Shown here one piece after another: positions 12,876 through 20,625 of a DNA stretch of 38,009 bases. Where the stretch lies: the IMG/VR virus record IMGVR_UViG_3300042397_000172, positions 1 through 38,009 of that record. One strand, written 5' to 3'. Both the position numbers and the translations under genes were made by a program. The notes under the pieces are model-generated. The model worked only from the letters and a program-made list of their open reading frames with translations. It did not search any database and was not told the DNA's origin. Numbering within the stretch: position 1 is the first letter of the stretch; the number at the start of each line of letters is the position of its first letter. The stretch comes from a virus.

Positions 12876-15374
12876 TCATTCCATCGTGTCAGGGTCATAC
12901 CCCTTGACCAGTTTGCGCTCCTTGCCCTTGTCGTAGGCGTGGCGGTAGATGTAGTCAGCGTGGCGCTGCTTGGCCTTGAGCACCTGCTCCCGGTAGTCCT
13001 TGAACATCGTGGGCAGCGTGGGGTTGATGGCCCACATCGCACGGTGCTTGTGCAGTTCCTCCTCGATCTTGACAGCCCACCCGGCCTGCTCCAGCACCAG
13101 CATGGCGTCCATGACCATTTGGTCCTTTTGCCATTCGGTCTTGCCCTCCAGCTTACGCCGTGCTGACCGCTTCAGGGTGCGCAGGTCGATCATGGTGATC
13201 TCGGTGCTGTTCTGGATGATGTGGTCGATCACCCACTGGTCAAAGTCATTCGAGATAGCCCCGGCCACTTCACCCAGTGCGTAGCGGTAGGCGGGGATCA
13301 CGTAGCCCTTCACGAATGAGATGACCCTGTGGACAACATCGGGGGCAACCTGTGGGCTGAATGGAGACTCGATGACGTGGAACAGCAGGATTAACCGGCC
13401 AGCCAAGCCCTCCAGCTTGCCGAAGGCCGTCATGTACTCAGGCCCGCTGTCCAGCACCCTCTCGTCTTGCTTGGCCTCCTCGTACCATGCTTGGAACTCA
13501 CGGAACACGGTGTACGCATCGGGCGACAGTTGATAAGTCTGTGGGGGCAGCGCATAGGTCAGGCGCAGGGTGTTCTCCCACGCTGCGGCGCTGGTCAGGT
13601 ACTCGGGCACCGGCTGGCCCAGCTTGGTCTTGCTGCCGCGCAGGATGGCGGGGATGAATCGTTGCAGCAGGCCGTCAGCCGACAGTGGTGCCACGCTGGC
13701 CCGGAACACCGCTGGCTGGATGTTCCCGTAGATGCTCACGGCCAAGTTCTCGCAGTGGATCGACCCCGCGCCCACTCGGTCCATCTCGTAGTGTTCTGAC
13801 TCGTAGCTGACAACCCATGCAGAGCGATCCTCGCCACTGGTCTTGTCTGTCAGCTTGCGCACCCAACTGTTCATCTCATCGAGGTGGCACAGCAGGCCAC
13901 GAGGTCGGTCTGCCGCTTGGCGCACCAGCTTCTGACTCGTGATGTCGGACACCGTGATCTTCAGGGGCACGGGCTGGGGTGGCATCTCGGGAACCAGTGG
14001 GGCTTGATCAGCACCCAACAAGGCATCGGGCGAAGATGACCATTCGAGGAAGCCCTTTTTGGCCGCAGCATAGGCCGCTTCCTTGCCCTCCCAGTCCAGC
14101 AGTTCCTTGCCGTAGCGGGGCCGGTCCTCGGCTTCGATGTTCTTCAGCGGCGACAGCATGGGCCGCGATCCGGGTGACTTCTTGTCCGCTGGATCGCCCA
14201 AAGTCATGAGCCACAGCACCGGGGGCACACGAAACCCCGGCATGAGTTCCAGCCGAATGCGGGCATCAATCACCCCGCAGACAGCGGCCAACCCAGCGAA
14301 CAAAGGGACCAAAGGGTCACAGCCCACGCTTTCTGAAATCTCAGTGGATCGGGTCTTGAGGATGTTGGGCCACAGGGACAGGTCCATCTCGGGTGGCTTG
14401 GGCCGCAGGCCATCGAGTACGTTGATCGGCTCCATGACGGGCACCTCAACCTTGCTGAACAACTCGGACGCATCGGGCAGGGGTCTGGACCAGCCGTGGG
14501 ACTTGGCAATGTGAAACAAGGTGCCCAGCTTGACCGCTGTCGCTTTGTCAGGCTTGAAGCTGATCCACTGCGTCAGGATTTCACGCTCCCCGGGGTACTT
14601 GGTCTGCGCCGTGGCGCTCCACTCGTTCCACAGCGACAAAGCCTGCTCAAGCTGCTCGGTTTGAATGCCCGCCCAGTGCAGGGCCATGCCGATGCTGACC
14701 CACTCGTCGCGGGTGCAGTCAGCGGGCACCGCATCGAGTGCTTGCCTGATCTCCTCCCATGAGGCGTCAATCGAGCCGTCCGTGGCGATGGTGCGCTCTT
14801 TGTCCTGCGCCAGCATCCCACTCCACAGGTCCAGCAGGGCTTGAGGGATCACCGGCATCCGGGTCCAGTGACCGTGGCCTGCCCAGTGGTAGGGCTGGCG
14901 TGTCTCGGGGTGGATTGATGGGGGCAGCACGTCCTGCACCGTGAGACCGCTGACCGTGGCGCAGCGCAACTCGTAGGCCGTGATGCCGCTGTGCATGATC
15001 TTCTTCGATGGCAGCGCAGCGCCGAAGGGCATCGCGTACAGCAGCTTGCCGTGCCCGGGCTTGCCCGAATTGATCACCACGGCGTCAGGCGCATCGTAGA
15101 GGGCTTGCAGATCAATGCCATGCTCTGCCAGCAGACTGGTCGTCACGGTCCAGTTGTCGATGTCCAGCGCCATCGTGCCGCTGTACGCATGGGCCAAACC
15201 GATACCGTAGCCCGGGGGCAGGTCGCCTTGGGCCTTGAGGGCGTTCTGTTTGAGGTTCCAGCCCGGGGTGCGCGGCCCCTTGGTGTTGGCTGGAATGGGC
15301 ACAAGTGACCAACCGTGTCTGATGTAAGCGTCAACAGACGCTGGATGTGATTGCACAGTCTGTGGTGCTGTCAT
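12876..15374 (-). CDS. Primase-helicase, Prim-Pol plus DUF3987, 832 aa
   Basis: This is a multi-domain replication protein. Residues 15-180 are a bifunctional primase/polymerase (Prim-Pol) domain, with GWSLVPIPANTKGPRTPGW and the catalytic DxD in MALDIDNW (D71, D73). Residues 207-292 fit PriCT-2 (IRQALDAVPADCTRDEWVSIGMAL, then ALSLWNEWS). The rest is DUF3987, a helicase-like ATPase, with Walker A-like GDPADKKS (393-400) and Walker B-like LLCHLDEMNSW (D499, E500). The usual GKS is KKS here. A TTG at 15434 would add 20 residues but lies in a hairpin; the ATG at 15374 is coupled to a 15-codon leader ORF. It is the only non-late minus-strand gene and has its own promoter candidate at 15526-15496. 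Confidence 0.9.
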   Translation of the reverse strand: MTAPQTVQSHPASVDAYIRHGWSLVPIPANTKGPRTPGWNLKQNALKAQGDLPPGYGIGLAHAYSGTMALDIDNWTVTTSLLAEHGIDLQALYDAPDAVVINSGKPGHGKLLYAMPFGAALPSKKIMHSGITAYELRCATVSGLTVQDVLPPSIHPETRQPYHWAGHGHWTRMPVIPQALLDLWSGMLAQDKERTIATDGSIDASWEEIRQALDAVPADCTRDEWVSIGMALHWAGIQTEQLEQALSLWNEWSATAQTKYPGEREILTQWISFKPDKATAVKLGTLFHIAKSHGWSRPLPDASELFSKVEVPVMEPINVLDGLRPKPPEMDLSLWPNILKTRSTEISESVGCDPLVPLFAGLAAVCGVIDARIRLELMPGFRVPPVLWLMTLGDPADKKSPGSRPMLSPLKNIEAEDRPRYGKELLDWEGKEAAYAAAKKGFLEWSSSPDALLGADQAPLVPEMPPQPVPLKITVSDITSQKLVRQAADRPRGLLCHLDEMNSWVRKLTDKTSGEDRSAWVVSYESEHYEMDRVGAGSIHCENLAVSIYGNIQPAVFRASVAPLSADGLLQRFIPAILRGSKTKLGQPVPEYLTSAAAWENTLRLTYALPPQTYQLSPDAYTVFREFQAWYEEAKQDERVLDSGPEYMTAFGKLEGLAGRLILLFHVIESPFSPQVAPDVVHRVISFVKGYVIPAYRYALGEVAGAISNDFDQWVIDHIIQNSTEITMIDLRTLKRSARRKLEGKTEWQKDQMVMDAMLVLEQAGWAVKIEEELHKHRAMWAINPTLPTMFKDYREQVLKAKQRHADYIYRHAYDKGKERKLVKGYDPDTME

Positions 15375-15418
15375 AGAATAATCCCGTTGGTGATTGCAGT
15401 TGCCGACACTTCGTTCAT
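15371..15418 (-). CDS. 15-aa leader ORF before the primase gene
   Basis: ATG at 15418 has a strong AAGGAG at 8 nt. It encodes MNEVSATAITNGIIL, and its TGA overlaps the primase ATG (ATGA). It is in a different frame from the primase extension. The primase ATG itself has only a poor ribosome site, so translation is probably coupled through this mini-ORF. Whether the peptide itself does anything is unknown. Confidence 0.5.
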   Translation of the reverse strand: MNEVSATAITNGIIL

Positions 15419-15432
15419 TGAGCTTCTCCTTC

Positions 15433-15468
15433 AAAGCCCCGGTCTAACCACCGGGGCTTTTCTTTTTT
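15433..15468 (+). terminator. Terminator on the plus strand, leader hairpin on the minus strand
   Basis: AAAGCCCCGG (15433-15442) pairs with CCGGGGCTTT (15451-15460) around 8 nt. On the plus strand TCTTTTTT follows, a good intrinsic terminator that would stop antisense read-through before the replication operon. On the minus strand the same hairpin is in the primase leader and ends next to the AAGGAG of the mini-ORF. Confidence 0.8.
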
Positions 15469-15488
15469 CCAAAATAATTTCAAATCAG

Positions 15489-15519
15489 TTGCACAATGGT
15501 ATCACAGTCGTGCTACACT
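15489..15519 (+). promoter_or_regulatory. Replication operon promoter, extended -10
   Basis: TACACT (15514-15519) is preceded by TGC, giving TGnTACACT. TTGCAC (15489-15494) is 19 nt upstream. It drives the RHH gene at 15545 and the replication block. It overlaps almost fully with an opposite promoter. Confidence 0.6.
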
Positions 15520-15526
15520 GCGTCAT
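15496..15526 (-). promoter_or_regulatory. Primase promoter, facing the replication promoter
   Basis: On the minus strand, TACCAT (15501-15496) is preceded by TGA, and ATGACG (15526-15521) is 19 nt upstream. It has the same layout as the plus-strand promoter in the same 38 bp. The transcript would start near 15489 and include the leader hairpin. Confidence 0.5.
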
Positions 15527-15544
15527 CGGTCAAGGAAATTATTT

Positions 15545-15757
15545 ATGACATCACCCAAATCCAAATCAGCGTTCATGACTGTCCGAGTGACAGACAAGAC
15601 GCGCACCAAGTTTCATGAGAAAGCACGGAAGATCGGAACACCGAGCGAAGTGCATCGTGAAATCGTCGAGGCGTTTGTTGAAGACCGCCTCACAATTCAA
15701 CCCCCTGTAAACCGTAACCCTCTGGAGAAAATTTATGTCACTCGAACTCAAGATTGA
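15545..15757 (+). CDS. Ribbon-helix-helix DNA-binding protein, 70 aa
   Basis: After a basic start comes a beta-strand (FMTVRVTD), then helix 1 (KTRTKFHEKARKIG) and helix 2 (TPSEVHREIVEAFVEDRL), the Arc/MetJ-type RHH order, with the turn at GTPSEV. A short tail (QPPVNRNPLEKIYV) follows. RHH proteins dimerise and bind palindromes through the strand. ATG at 15545 follows AAGGA. As the first gene after the overlapping promoters it is a natural autoregulator that could switch between primase and the rest of replication. Its end overlaps the next gene by 23 nt. Confidence 0.8.
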   Translation: MTSPKSKSAFMTVRVTDKTRTKFHEKARKIGTPSEVHREIVEAFVEDRLTIQPPVNRNPLEKIYVTRTQD

Positions 15758-16157
15758 AGCCCTGACTGCCGCTGTCACCGCATTGACCGCACAATTGCAA
15801 TCCGGCAATGTAGCAGCACCCGCACCTGTTGCACCAGCACCAGCCCCTGTGGTACAAGCTGCCCCTGTCGCCGCTGCCCCTGCACCAGTTGCAGCACCTG
15901 CACCCGTGGCCGCTGCTCCAGCCATGCCAGCGCCTCCCACCTTCGCAGCCCCTGTGGCCGCACCTGCTGCCACTGGCGCACCGTTCTCTGACCCCAAGGG
16001 CTTGATCGACTATGTGATGGGTGCCTACAAAGCACTCGGCCCACAAAAAGGTGCCCTGATCCAAGGCGTCTTGACTGGTCTGGGCTACCAGAACATCAAC
16101 GATGTAAAGCCCGAGCACTATGCTGCACTGCACACTGGCGTTGAGGCACTGAAGTGA
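15735..16157 (+). CDS. Ala/Pro-linker protein of the replication operon, 140 aa
   Basis: Three parts are visible: an N-terminal coiled coil (LELKIEALTAAVTALTAQLQ, residues 3-22), an Ala/Pro-rich linker (about 26-82), and a folded C-terminal domain (FSDPKGLIDYVMGAYKALGP to HYAALHTGVEAL). Proteins of this plan stand before the recombination genes in many phages. The linker suggests a tether between an oligomer and a partner, perhaps the nuclease or ssDNA-binding protein that follow. GGAG precedes the ATG; the stop overlaps the next GTG. Confidence 0.75.
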   Translation: MSLELKIEALTAAVTALTAQLQSGNVAAPAPVAPAPAPVVQAAPVAAAPAPVAAPAPVAAAPAMPAPPTFAAPVAAPAATGAPFSDPKGLIDYVMGAYKALGPQKGALIQGVLTGLGYQNINDVKPEHYAALHTGVEALK

Positions 16158-17449
16158 GCGATCACGCCAAGCTGTCCCCATCGAAGCGCAGCCGCTGGGC
16201 TTTGTGCCCCGGCAGCATTCGAGAGGAGGCCAAGTACCCTGACACCGGTAGCGGCCCCGCTGCTGCCGATGGCACACACTCGCACACGTTGCTTGAGCAC
16301 TGCATCAAGAACGGCTTGTCGGACCCAATGGATCAGGTGGGGGAAACCTTCACCGATCACGAGGGCACGTTCAAGGTGGACGCTGACCGCGCAGCCCGGG
16401 TTAAGACCGCCATTGAGTACATCCGTGAGCGATCCATGAACGGGATGTTTAAGGTCATCTCCGAACAGAAGGTGGACCCCGAGTTCCTGCTGGGTCGCAA
16501 AGACCTGTCGGGCACTGTGGACTGCCAAATCATCGGCCCTGACTGGATCGAATTGATCGACTACAAGGACGGCATGGGTGTGGTGAGCGCCGAGGGCAAC
16601 ATGCAGCTTGAGCAGTACGCCTATGGTGTGCTGGCTGGCTACAAGCTGCCCGTGAACGGTGCTTACCCATTCAACACCCATCGCATGACGATCATCCAAC
16701 CCAAGCTGGCGCTGAAGGGCATGAAGCCGATCACTTCACACGAGGTGTCGGTGCGCTCTTTGCTCGACAACATGGGTACAATCATTGTGCAAGCCGCTGC
16801 CACTGACAAACCAGACGCGCCGCTTGTACCGGGTGAAAGTCAATGTAAATTCTGTCGTGCGAAAGGCTCTTGCGCCGCGCTGGCAGGTAACGTAATGAAG
16901 GAGGTAGGAATCATGTTCCAGCCAGTCGTAACCGAAACACTCGATGTCGCGCAGCAGTCTGCCGATAAAGACCCGGCCCAGATGGACGATGCCCAGATTC
17001 GTCAAATCATGGAAGCTGCTCCCCTGATGCGCCAACTCCTCGAAGCTGTGGAAAAAGAAGCCATGCGCCGCATGGAGTCAGGCATCTCGATCCCCGGCCT
17101 CAAACTGGTCAACGGTCGCGGCTCCCGTGCATGGGCGCTGCCCGAAGCCGAGATGGCCGAGAAGCTGGTCAAGATGGGCATCCCCAAGGGCGCGATCTAC
17201 GAAACCAAACTCGTCACACCCGCCAAGGCTGAGAAGCTGACGTGGGAGAAGAAAGACGGCACCAAGGTGACGTTGACCGAGCGCCAACTCAAACGCATGG
17301 AGCAGGAGTACGTCAGCAAACTGGCGGGCAAACTGACCGTGGTCCCCGAGTCTGATGGCCGTCCGGCTGTCATCATGAATGCTGCGCCGCTGTTCAGCGC
17401 AGTAGAGGCAGCACCCGCTGCCGAATCCCTGCCCTCGTGGCTTTCTTAA
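16154..17449 (+). CDS. DUF2800 PD-(D/E)XK nuclease, 431 aa
   Basis: This is a RecB/Cas4-like exonuclease. The nuclease core has GTVD (120-123, D123), IDYK (135-138, with D136 and K138) and QLEQYAYG (151-158). Four cysteines sit where Cas4, AddB and Exo5 bind an iron-sulfur cluster: C18 in ALCPGS, and C231, C234, C240 in QCKFCRAKGSC. The C-terminal third (about 290-420) is charged and may bind DNA. It starts with GTG, overlapping the upstream stop. With the DUF2815 protein after it, this is a common phage pair for end resection and strand annealing or recombination during replication. Confidence 0.9.
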   Translation: MSDHAKLSPSKRSRWALCPGSIREEAKYPDTGSGPAAADGTHSHTLLEHCIKNGLSDPMDQVGETFTDHEGTFKVDADRAARVKTAIEYIRERSMNGMFKVISEQKVDPEFLLGRKDLSGTVDCQIIGPDWIELIDYKDGMGVVSAEGNMQLEQYAYGVLAGYKLPVNGAYPFNTHRMTIIQPKLALKGMKPITSHEVSVRSLLDNMGTIIVQAAATDKPDAPLVPGESQCKFCRAKGSCAALAGNVMKEVGIMFQPVVTETLDVAQQSADKDPAQMDDAQIRQIMEAAPLMRQLLEAVEKEAMRRMESGISIPGLKLVNGRGSRAWALPEAEMAEKLVKMGIPKGAIYETKLVTPAKAEKLTWEKKDGTKVTLTERQLKRMEQEYVSKLAGKLTVVPESDGRPAVIMNAAPLFSAVEAAPAAESLPSWLS

Positions 17450-17464
17450 ACTGGAGTAAATGTA

Positions 17465-18151
17465 ATGTCTGAAATCATCTTTTTGTCGAACGTCCGTCTG
17501 TCTTTTCCCCATCTCGCTGAACCACAGCGCCAGATCAACGAGCAGACCGGCAAGGAACGCATCTCGTACAACTGCGAGTTCATCATGCCTGAGAGCCACC
17601 CCGGCTTCGCTCAGTTCATGGCCCGCTACGGTGCTTTGGCACTGGACAAGTGGAAAGAACACGCCCAAGCTGTCATGGGCATGATCCAGCAGGATCGCAA
17701 GACCCGCTGCTTTGGTCGTGGTGAGGAGAAGGTCAACAAGAAGACCTTCCAGCCGTATGACGGCTACGCAGGCCATGTGTTCATCACCGCAGGCCGCGAC
17801 ACCGCACCTCAGATGATCCAAGCCGATGGTCAGCCCATCGACCCCACCAACACGATGGCGTATCAGCAGTTGGCCCGCAAGATGTATGGCGGTTGCCGTG
17901 TCAACGCTGCGATCAAGCCTTGGCCGCAGGACAACAAGCATGGTCGTGGCATCCGCTGCGACTTGATTGCTGTCCAGTTCGCCGCTGATGACACGCCCTT
18001 CGGTGAAGGTGCTGTGGACGCCTCGGGCATGTTTGGTGCTGTGGCCGGTGCTCCCGCTGGCATGTTTGTACCTGCTGCTGCCCCAGCGCCAGCAATGCCT
18101 GCCGCACCGTTTGGCGCACCCACAGGTCTGCCTTCGTTCTTCGGCCAGTAA
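17465..18151 (+). CDS. DUF2815 ssDNA-binding protein, 228 aa
   Basis: The protein follows the DUF2815 pattern: IIFLSNVRLSFPHLAEPQ at the start, a central part with CEFIMPESHPG, and YDGYAGHVFITAGRD to YGGCRVNAAIKPW, an OB-fold like that of T7 gp2.5-type SSBs. The last 45 residues are rich in Ala, Pro and Gly (GAVAGAPAGMFVPAAAPAPA) and end in FGQ rather than an acidic tip. It probably coats single-stranded DNA for the polymerase and the DUF2800 nuclease. GGAG precedes the start. Confidence 0.88.
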   Translation: MSEIIFLSNVRLSFPHLAEPQRQINEQTGKERISYNCEFIMPESHPGFAQFMARYGALALDKWKEHAQAVMGMIQQDRKTRCFGRGEEKVNKKTFQPYDGYAGHVFITAGRDTAPQMIQADGQPIDPTNTMAYQQLARKMYGGCRVNAAIKPWPQDNKHGRGIRCDLIAVQFAADDTPFGEGAVDASGMFGAVAGAPAGMFVPAAAPAPAMPAAPFGAPTGLPSFFGQ

Positions 18152-18158
18152 TTGAATC

Positions 18159-18204
18159 GGGGCCACTGCCTCTGGGGGTTCCCGGGGGACCGGCCAGTGG
18201 CCCC
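18159..18204 (+). other. Stable hairpin between ssDNA-binding and polymerase genes
   Basis: GGGGCCACTG (18159-18168) pairs with CAGTGGCCCC (18195-18204); an inner GGTTC/GGACC helix can also form. No T-tract follows, so it is not a standard terminator. The polymerase ATG at 18223 has only a weak ribosome site 19 nt later. The hairpin may lower polymerase output or protect the upstream message. Confidence 0.65.
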
Positions 18205-18222
18205 ACCTACCCGGTAACCGTA

Positions 18223-20076
18223 ATGAGTAACGACTATGTATTCGACATCGAAACCTATCCCAACGTGTTCACGCTGGCAGTGGAACACGCAGAAGCACCT
18301 CTGCACTGGATGTTCGAGATCAGTGACCTACGCAACGACAGTCGTCAGATCATTGAGTTCCTCCAGTTCCTCAAGGACACCGACTCACGCATGGTCGGCT
18401 TTAACAACTTGGGGTTCGATTACCCTGTGATCCACACCCTTGTTCGCATGGGTCAAAGTGACGCCAACACGCTGTACCAAAAGGCGATGGCGATCATCAA
18501 CTCGCAAGACGAAGACGGCAGCAAGTGGATGCACATGGTCAAGCCCTCGGACCAGTTCGTGCAGCAGATCGACCTGTTCAAGATTCATCACTTCGACAAC
18601 CGCGCCCGATCCACCAGCCTCAAGGTGCTGGAGTTCAACATGCGCAGCGACAGCATTGAAGACCTGCCGTTCCCCGTGGGCACTGTGCTCAACCGTGAGC
18701 AGATCGAAGTGCTCAAGTCTTACAACAAGCACGATGTGGCGCAGACCAAGGCGTTCTATCACCACACGCTTGACATGATCCACTTCCGCGAAGAACTGAC
18801 GCGCAAGTACGCCCGGGACTTCATGAACCACAACGACACCAAGATCGGCAAAGACTACTTCACCATGAAGCTGGAAGAAGCCGGTGTCGCATGCTACGAC
18901 TTTGGCCCCAAGGGCCGCACACCTCGGCAAACCAAACGCCCGGTGATCCACCTCAAGGACGCCATCCTGCCGTGGATCAACTTCGAGCATCCTGAATTTA
19001 ACCGGGTGATGAACTGGCTCAAGGCTCAGACCATCACCGAAACCAAAGGGGTCTTCACGGACCTCACAGCAGCAGTCAATGGATTCACTTTTGTCTTTGG
19101 CCTTGGGGGAATCCACGGCTCTGTCGAGTCTGAAGTCATCGAGTCTGACGGTGAGTACGTCATCGTGGACTTGGATGTCACTTCATACTATCCAAACTTG
19201 GCAATCACGAATGGGTTTCACCCGGCCCATCTCGGAAAAGAGTTTGTCAGCATCTACAAACACCTGTTCGAGCAGCGCAAGCAGTACCCCAAGAAGTCCG
19301 CAGAAAGCGCGATGCTGAAGCTGGCGCTGAACGGTGTGTACGGTGACAGCAACAACCAGTTCTCGATCTTCTACGACCCGCTGTTCACCATGAGCATCAC
19401 GCTCAACGGCCAACTGCTGCTGTGTCTGCTGGCCGAGGGGTTGATGCACATCCCCGGGCTGCGCCTGATCCAAGTGAACACGGACGGCCTGACTGTGCGT
19501 GTGCCCCGGGCCAACAAGATGCTGGTCGATCTGGCCCGCGCTGCATGGCAGTCGCGCACCGGGCTGAACCTTGAGGAAGCTGTCTACAAGGCCATGATGA
19601 TCCGCGATGTCAACTCGTACATCGGCGTGTTTGAAGACGGCAGCACCAAGCGCAAAGGTGCCTACGAGTACAAAGTCGGCTGGCACCAGAATGCAGGTGG
19701 ACTGGTGGTACCCAAGGTGGCCGAGAAGGTGCTGGTCGAGGGCGCACCGATCCGCGAGACAGTCGAGCAGTGGCCCGACATCATGGACTTCATGCTGCGC
19801 ACCAAGGTGCCCCGCAGCAGTCACCTTGCAATCGAGTGGGACAACCAACAGCCGCAAAAGATTCAGAACATCACGCGCTACTACATCTCCGAAGGTGGTG
19901 GCCGCTTGTTTAAGTACATGCCACCCCTCAAGGGTAAGACCGAGTGGCGCAAGATTGGCGTCGAGTCGGGCTGGGGTGTGCGGGTCTGCAACGACATCAA
20001 TGACGCTGGCAAGTCGCCAGTCGATTTCGATTACTACGTCAGAGAAGTGGAGAAGCTATGTCTGGGTTTAGCGTGA
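18223..20076 (+). CDS. Family B-type DNA polymerase, 617 aa
   Basis: This is the replicative polymerase with proofreading. Exonuclease motifs: YVFDIETYPN (residues 5-14, D8/E10), FNNLGFDYP (Exo II) and YNKHDVAQTK (Exo III). Polymerase motifs: A is DLDVTSYYPN (316-325), B is LKLALNGVYG (365-374), C is QVNTDG (417-422). In motif C the first Asp of the usual DTD is Asn, a form I recall in this short phage subgroup. The length (617) is near phi29-type polymerases, but I do not recognise their terminal-protein regions, and the separate primase suggests RNA or DNA priming. No strong Shine-Dalgarno site precedes the start. Confidence 0.92.
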   Translation: MSNDYVFDIETYPNVFTLAVEHAEAPLHWMFEISDLRNDSRQIIEFLQFLKDTDSRMVGFNNLGFDYPVIHTLVRMGQSDANTLYQKAMAIINSQDEDGSKWMHMVKPSDQFVQQIDLFKIHHFDNRARSTSLKVLEFNMRSDSIEDLPFPVGTVLNREQIEVLKSYNKHDVAQTKAFYHHTLDMIHFREELTRKYARDFMNHNDTKIGKDYFTMKLEEAGVACYDFGPKGRTPRQTKRPVIHLKDAILPWINFEHPEFNRVMNWLKAQTITETKGVFTDLTAAVNGFTFVFGLGGIHGSVESEVIESDGEYVIVDLDVTSYYPNLAITNGFHPAHLGKEFVSIYKHLFEQRKQYPKKSAESAMLKLALNGVYGDSNNQFSIFYDPLFTMSITLNGQLLLCLLAEGLMHIPGLRLIQVNTDGLTVRVPRANKMLVDLARAAWQSRTGLNLEEAVYKAMMIRDVNSYIGVFEDGSTKRKGAYEYKVGWHQNAGGLVVPKVAEKVLVEGAPIRETVEQWPDIMDFMLRTKVPRSSHLAIEWDNQQPQKIQNITRYYISEGGGRLFKYMPPLKGKTEWRKIGVESGWGVRVCNDINDAGKSPVDFDYYVREVEKLCLGLA

Positions 20077-20348
20077 CTGAAGTAACAACCGAAGAACTTG
20101 AGGAGTGGAACAGAATGACAGCATTGAGCAAACAAGTGGCCGGTAACCACTACAAAGACCAACCGATTCAACCAGTTGAGTACATCCACGCCAACGCGAT
20201 TGGGTACTTTGAGGGCAACGTGATCAAGTACGTTTCCCGCTGGCGCAAGAAGAATGGCATCGCCGATCTTGAGAAGGCCAAGCACTACATCGAGTTGCTG
20301 ATCGAACTGGAAAACCGCAAAGAAGACGAGAGGTGCCAAGGTGCTTGA
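20058..20348 (+). CDS. DUF3310 family protein, 96 aa
   Basis: The core is the DUF3310 pattern: KQVAGNHYKDQPIQPVEYI, then AIGYFEGNVIKYVSRWRKKNGIADLEKAKHYIELLIE. Members are widespread in phages and are sometimes called nucleotide-kinase-like, without proof. The ATG at 20058 has GGAG and overlaps the polymerase end by 19 nt. An inner ATG at 20115 also has AGGAG and would give a 77-aa protein that starts where most relatives start; either could be used. Confidence 0.85.
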   Translation: MSGFSVTEVTTEELEEWNRMTALSKQVAGNHYKDQPIQPVEYIHANAIGYFEGNVIKYVSRWRKKNGIADLEKAKHYIELLIELENRKEDERCQGA

Positions 20349-20625
20349 AAAAGACATTGAGAAAAAGGTCTGCGATTACGCCAAGACCAAGAACGTGCTG
20401 GCATACAAGTTCACCAGCCCTGCCCGTGCCGCTGTGCCGGATCGTCTGTTCATCGGACCCGATGGGCGCATGTGGTTTTGCGAGTTCAAACGCGAGGGTC
20501 AAGTGCCCACGCCCGCGCAGTACCGAGAACACGACAGGCTTCGGCAACAGATGGTCAACGTATTCGTGATCGACAACGTGGCCGAGGGTAAGTTGATGGT
20601 TGACGTGATGGTGATGGGATGCTGA
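20341..20625 (+). CDS. VRR-NUC nuclease, 94 aa
   Basis: This is a stand-alone VRR-NUC (PD-(D/E)XK) nuclease. Catalytic residues fit VPDRLFI (D34), WFCEFKREG (E48, K50) and TPAQ (Q60). An early Glu in EKDIEKKV is also typical. Phage VRR-NUC proteins act on branched or Holliday-type DNA, so a role in resolving replication forks before packaging is likely. It starts with GTG, overlapping the DUF3310 end by 8 nt, and overlaps the helicase start by 7 nt. Confidence 0.9.
   Translation: MLEKDIEKKVCDYAKTKNVLAYKFTSPARAAVPDRLFIGPDGRMWFCEFKREGQVPTPAQYREHDRLRQQMVNVFVIDNVAEGKLMVDVMVMGC

Noticed and set aside
15375-15434. N-terminal 20-residue extension of the primase from TTG 15434
   Set aside because: The TTG is in the stem of a hairpin, and the AAGGAG there fits the 15-codon leader ORF in another frame instead.
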